Assembly: GCF_000019185.1 (NCBI RefSeq)
Contig: NC_010334.1
Span: forward strand, 992,001-1,056,000
DNA from: Shewanella halifaxensis HAW-EB4
GTDB taxonomy: Bacteria > Pseudomonadota > Gammaproteobacteria > Enterobacterales > Shewanellaceae
DNA: 64,000 nucleotides
Direction: 5' to 3'
Positions 60,725-64,000 of the stretch are shown piece after piece (within the stretch, counting starts at the first letter, position 1; each line of letters opens with the position of its first letter). A model generated the notes under the pieces. It was not told the DNA's origin, ran no database searches, and saw nothing but the letters and a program-made list of their open reading frames with translations. Both the position numbers and the translations under genes were made by a program.

Positions 60725-61900
60725 ATGGCGATTCTTAATATGCAAGATCTTGAGCTTCAAGGTAAGCGCGTGCTTATTCGTGAAGATCTAAACGTACCAG
60801 TTAAAGATGGCGTGGTTACCAGCGACGCGCGTTTACGCGCATCACTGCCTACCATCAAGCTGGCACTTGAAAAAGGCGCAGCGGTTATGGTGATGTCTCA
60901 CCTAGGTCGCCCAACAGAAGGCGAGTTCAATGCTGAATTTTCAATGCAGCCAGTGGTTGATTACCTAACAAAAGCACTTGATTGCCCTGTGAGCTTAGCA
61001 ACGGAATACCTAGACGGCGTTGAAGTTGCCGTTGGCGAAGTGGTTGTGTTTGAAAACGTGCGCTTTAACGTGGGCGAAAAGAAGAACGACGAAGCACTTG
61101 CTAAGAAGATGGCTGCACTGTGTGACGTATACGTGATGGATGCATTCGGTACTGCGCACCGCGCTCAAGCGTCAACTCACGGCGTGGGTCTACACGCGCC
61201 AATCGCATGTGCTGGCCCATTGTTAGCAGGTGAGCTTGCTGCACTTGGTAAAGCACTTGATAACCCAGCGCGCCCAATGGTGGCAATTGTCGGTGGTTCA
61301 AAAGTATCAACTAAGCTAACGGTACTTGAAAGCCTTTCAACTAAAGTTGACCAACTTGTTGTTGGTGGTGGTATTGCTAACACTTTCGTTGCTGCTGCTG
61401 GTCACCAAGTCGGTAAGTCACTTTATGAAGCTGACCTGATTGAAGAAGCTAAGCGCCTTGTTGCTAACGCGCAAAGCCGTGGTGGTGATATTCCAGTACC
61501 AACTGATGTGGTAGTCGCAAGCGAGTTCAGCCCTACAGCGACTGCGACGCTAAAAGATGTTAGCACAGTATCTGACACTGATATGATTTTTGATATCGGT
61601 CCTGATAGCGCTGAAGCCCTTGCTGAGATCATCAAAAATGCCGGTACGGTTGTATGGAACGGCCCAGTTGGTGTATTTGAATTTGATCAGTTTGGTGAAG
61701 GCACTAAGCGTATTGCTCAGGCGATTGCCGAGTCAAACGCCTTCTCTATCGCGGGTGGTGGTGACACATTAGCTGCGGTTGATAAGTATGGTATCGCCGA
61801 TAAAGTGTCTTATATCTCAACAGGTGGCGGCGCTTTCCTTGAGTTTTTAGAGGGCAAAGAGCTTCCTGCTGTAGCAATGCTCGAGAGTCGTGGACAGTAA
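60725..61900 (+). CDS. pgk: Phosphoglycerate kinase
   Basis: A 391-residue glycolytic kinase. Substrate- and nucleotide-binding blocks are VLIREDLNVPVKDGVV, VMSHLGRPTEG, FENVRFNVGEKKND, PMVAIVGGSKVSTKL and the C-terminal SIAGGGDTLAAVDKYG/STGGGAFLEFLEGK. The ATG at 60725 is nine bases after AAGGA and aligns with E. coli Pgk; the ATG at 60719 is too close to the ribosome site. It precedes fba. Confidence 0.97.
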   Translation: MAILNMQDLELQGKRVLIREDLNVPVKDGVVTSDARLRASLPTIKLALEKGAAVMVMSHLGRPTEGEFNAEFSMQPVVDYLTKALDCPVSLATEYLDGVEVAVGEVVVFENVRFNVGEKKNDEALAKKMAALCDVYVMDAFGTAHRAQASTHGVGLHAPIACAGPLLAGELAALGKALDNPARPMVAIVGGSKVSTKLTVLESLSTKVDQLVVGGGIANTFVAAAGHQVGKSLYEADLIEEAKRLVANAQSRGGDIPVPTDVVVASEFSPTATATLKDVSTVSDTDMIFDIGPDSAEALAEIIKNAGTVVWNGPVGVFEFDQFGEGTKRIAQAIAESNAFSIAGGGDTLAAVDKYGIADKVSYISTGGGAFLEFLEGKELPAVAMLESRGQ

Positions 61901-62257
61901 TCGATGGGATCTGCTGTTAATTGATACGAATCGATGAACAGTTACCAAAAAATTACCAAACTGTATGTTGGCGGCCTTTAAATCGTACTATGCTACGGTT
62001 ACACTAGCCGCCAATAATTTAGCGATAACGCTTACGATAGAAAGCGTTATCGCAGCTGTGAAAACAGATTTAGAAAACTGTTTATAAGCGTCTTATATAG
62101 AAACTGTTTACAACAGCTGTTTATAACAATAAGAAAAATAATCAAAAGTAACCGCTTTAGGGTTAGCCAGCTTAGAACTGGAAACGTTAGAGCATAAAAA
62201 TCCATCCAAACGATAGTGACCTTGGTGAGGCGACTCACCCTATTATTGGAGTAAAAA
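61901..62257. other. pgk-fba intergenic region with a long perfect hairpin
   Basis: 357 bp without a gene. It includes a perfect 12-bp stem GCGATAACGCTT/AAGCGTTATCGC at 62022-62053 with an 8-nt loop but no T tract. A cluster of ACTGTTTATA-like words follows (62070-62130). It probably holds the fba promoter or a processing site. Confidence 0.6.
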
Positions 62258-63322
62258 ATGGCCTTAATTTCCCTACGTCAAATGTTAGATCACGCAGCAG
62301 AGCATGGATATGGCGTTCCTGCGTTTAACGTGAATAACCTTGAGCAGATGCGCGCTATTATGCAGGCAGCTGAAGCAACTGACAGCCCTGTAATCGTTCA
62401 GGCATCTGCTGGTGCACGTAAGTATGCGCGTCCGCAGTTCCTTAAGTACCTAATGGCCGCTGCACTTGAGCAGTATCCAGATATCCCTGTCTGTATTCAC
62501 CAAGATCACGGCACCGATCCAGATATCTGTCAGCGTTCTATTCAGTTAGGCATGTCTTCAGTAATGATGGACGGCTCTTTGATGGCTGATGGTAAGACGC
62601 CTGCATCATACGAATACAACGTAGACGTGACTCGCCGTACTGTAGCCTTTGCTCACGCATGTGGTGTGTCTGTAGAAGGTGAAATTGGCTGTCTAGGTAG
62701 TCTCGAGACGGGTATGGCTGGTGAAGAAGATGGTGTTGGCGCAGAAGGTATTTTGAGCCACGATCAACTACTGACGACTCCAGAAGAAGCGGCTCGTTTC
62801 GTTGCTGATACTCACGTTGATGCACTAGCTATTGCTATCGGTACTAGCCACGGTGCTTACAAGTTCAGCCGTAAGCCTACCGGTGACGTGCTACGAATCG
62901 ATCGTATCAAAGAGATCCACGCGCGTATTCCTAACACTCACCTAGTTATGCATGGTTCGTCTTCTGTGCCACAAGAGTGGCTTGAGATCATCAACCAGTA
63001 TGGTGGTGCGATTCCAGAAACTTACGGTGTGCCATTAGAAGAGATCGTTGAAGGTATCAAGCACGGTGTACGCAAAGTGAACATCGATACCGATCTACGC
63101 CTAGCATCGACAGGCGCAGTGCGTAAGTTCCTTGCTGAAAACCCATCTGAATTTGACCCGCGTAAATTCTTGAAGGCGTCAATGGAAGCGATGGCTGATA
63201 TCTGTACTACACGTTACGAAGCCTTCGGTTGTGCCGGCATGGCGTCTAAGATCAAGCCTAAGTCACTACAAGCTATGTATAAAGCTTACCAGTCAGGCGA
63301 GCTTGACCCACAGATCAAGTAA
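62258..63322 (+). CDS. fba: Class II fructose-bisphosphate aldolase
   Basis: A 354-residue zinc-dependent aldolase. It has the start SLRQMLDHAAEHGYGVPAFN, zinc-ligand blocks VCIHQDHGTD and LVMHGSSSVPQ, GEIGCLGSLE, IAIGTSHGAYKF and the C-terminal GVRKVNIDTDLRLA. The GxGCLGSLETG wording marks the class IIB (Rhodobacter/Synechocystis CbbA-like) type rather than the E. coli FbaA type. Its strong codon bias suggests high expression. It is the last gene of the epd-pgk-fba block. Confidence 0.96.
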   Translation: MALISLRQMLDHAAEHGYGVPAFNVNNLEQMRAIMQAAEATDSPVIVQASAGARKYARPQFLKYLMAAALEQYPDIPVCIHQDHGTDPDICQRSIQLGMSSVMMDGSLMADGKTPASYEYNVDVTRRTVAFAHACGVSVEGEIGCLGSLETGMAGEEDGVGAEGILSHDQLLTTPEEAARFVADTHVDALAIAIGTSHGAYKFSRKPTGDVLRIDRIKEIHARIPNTHLVMHGSSSVPQEWLEIINQYGGAIPETYGVPLEEIVEGIKHGVRKVNIDTDLRLASTGAVRKFLAENPSEFDPRKFLKASMEAMADICTTRYEAFGCAGMASKIKPKSLQAMYKAYQSGELDPQIK

Positions 63323-63354
63323 GTATGAGCCGACATTGATCGAGTAAGAACGAT

Positions 63355-63387
63355 AAAAAATACCTGCCAACGTGCAGGTATTTTTTT
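63355..63387. terminator. Terminator of fba
   Basis: AAAAAATACCTGC/GCAGGTATTTTTTT stem-loop, 32 bases after the stop codon. Confidence 0.93.
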
Positions 63388-63532
63388 GCCTGAAACTCTT
63401 TAATCCATTGCGCACAAATGCTGGATATCCCTATAAATATAAGTTACTTGTATCTGGTATTTTCAATTATTTAACTGAAATGTTAATATTGCGCCGATTT
63501 TTAGGGAATTGGGTGAATGGAGTACGAATAAT

Positions 63533-64000
63533 ATGAAAAGAATACTTACAGTTATGGCAGTGGTAATGGCTGCTCCTTTTGCTGCGCAAGCCGGTGCTGA
63601 CTTTGTCGAAGGTGATAAGACTTTTGCTGGCGAAGCTGAACTTGGTGCTACATTAACCACGGGTAACACAGAAACCTCGTCGGTGAAAGGCCGTTTAAAC
63701 ATGCTACAAGAGCTGGGGAATTGGGAAAACCAATATCTGCTTGAAGCCTTATATAAAGAAGATACAGGCGAAGTTACCGCTAAACGTTATTACGGTGGCA
63801 TTCAGGGTGACTATCAGTTCGATGAAAAGAACTATATCTATATCACCGGCAACTATGAAGTCGATCCTTTCACTGGTTATGATTATAAAGCTGTTGTTTC
63901 TTCAGGTTACGGTCATAAGTTCATCGACAGCGGGGATATGTTTCTAAGTGCCGAAGTGGGTCCTGGTTATATTTATAAGAAGCTAGATGACGAGCAATCG
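63533..64000 (+). CDS. DUF481 outer-membrane protein (partial, runs off the edge)
   Basis: 156 codons are visible. The signal peptide is ILTVMAVVMAAPFAAQA. The mature part, with FAGEAELGATLTTGNTETSSVKGRL, YKEDTGEVTAKRYYGGIQGDYQF and YIYITGNYEVDPFTGYDYK, is the start of a DUF481 beta-barrel (salt-induced outer-membrane protein, YdiY-like). The GxxTTGNTET block is characteristic. The gene is open at the right edge. GGAG lies about ten bases before the ATG. Function not established. Confidence 0.85.
   Translation, partial: MKRILTVMAVVMAAPFAAQAGADFVEGDKTFAGEAELGATLTTGNTETSSVKGRLNMLQELGNWENQYLLEALYKEDTGEVTAKRYYGGIQGDYQFDEKNYIYITGNYEVDPFTGYDYKAVVSSGYGHKFIDSGDMFLSAEVGPGYIYKKLDDEQS

Overview
The window is a chromosomal segment of a gammaproteobacterium, most likely Shewanella. 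The signs are moderate GC, closely packed housekeeping genes in gammaproteobacterial arrangements (prfB-lysS, metK divergent from tkt, epd-pgk-fba, sdaC-sdaA, ahpC-ahpF), many GGDEF/EAL proteins, a VC0807-family membrane protein and abundant short palindromic intergenic repeats. Species assignment is by recognition only. No rRNA, tRNA, CRISPR array, transposase or integrase gene was seen.

Layout. 0-11.7 kb: a DUF3332 protein, a spermidine-synthase-like methyltransferase, the peroxide-reducing pair AhpC/AhpF, a membrane diguanylate cyclase, a small YjfB-like protein, a repeat-filled spacer, a thioredoxin/DsbD-like membrane protein, a short GlpD-like oxidoreductase and a chromate transporter. 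11.7-17.4 kb: a 1441-residue fused formate-dehydrogenase-like molybdoenzyme and a pentapeptide-repeat ion channel. 17.7-24.1 kb: prfB with its programmed +1 frameshift, lysS, a PAS-GGDEF-EAL protein and an RluE-type pseudouridine synthase. 24.3-33.8 kb: nagB, an iodotyrosine-deiodinase-like nitroreductase, a cupin, rlhA, a PH-domain protein, the csdA/csdE sulfur-transfer pair, tas, a MarR-GNAT fusion and yjjX. 34.3-39.7 kb: serine uptake and deamination (sdaC-sdaA), an acetyltransferase, a small membrane protein and a dicarboxylate/amino-acid symporter.

40-50.8 kb is the accessory part. It holds a degenerate GGDEF protein, a stand-alone PqqD-like (RRE-like) protein, and then a region in which single genes are separated by an unusual repeated module. 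That module is an array of 17-nt hairpins with 7-bp stems and T-N-C triloops, followed downstream by a conserved ~44-bp block. The genes lying between modules are a DUF3016 lipoprotein, a VC0807-family membrane protein and a nuclease-metalloprotease fusion (Mrr-like PD-(D/E)xK plus ImmA/IrrE HELGH). Next comes a tandem duplication of a secreted six-cysteine protein. Remnants of the 3' end of the adjacent acetyltransferase gene precede both copies, which records how the duplication arose.

50.9-55.3 kb is a self-contained metabolic cassette: a LuxR-type regulator divergent from an FAD-dependent dehydrogenase and a ThDP-dependent enzyme. 55.4-63.4 kb carries central metabolism (metK, tkt, epd, pgk, fba), with a MITE-like palindromic repeat amplified between epd and pgk. 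The window ends inside a DUF481 outer-membrane protein gene.

The best candidates for something undescribed are the T-N-C hairpin arrays and the genes they punctuate, the Mrr-IrrE fusion, and the duplicated secreted protein. All functions are inferred from sequence features read by eye; no database search was run.
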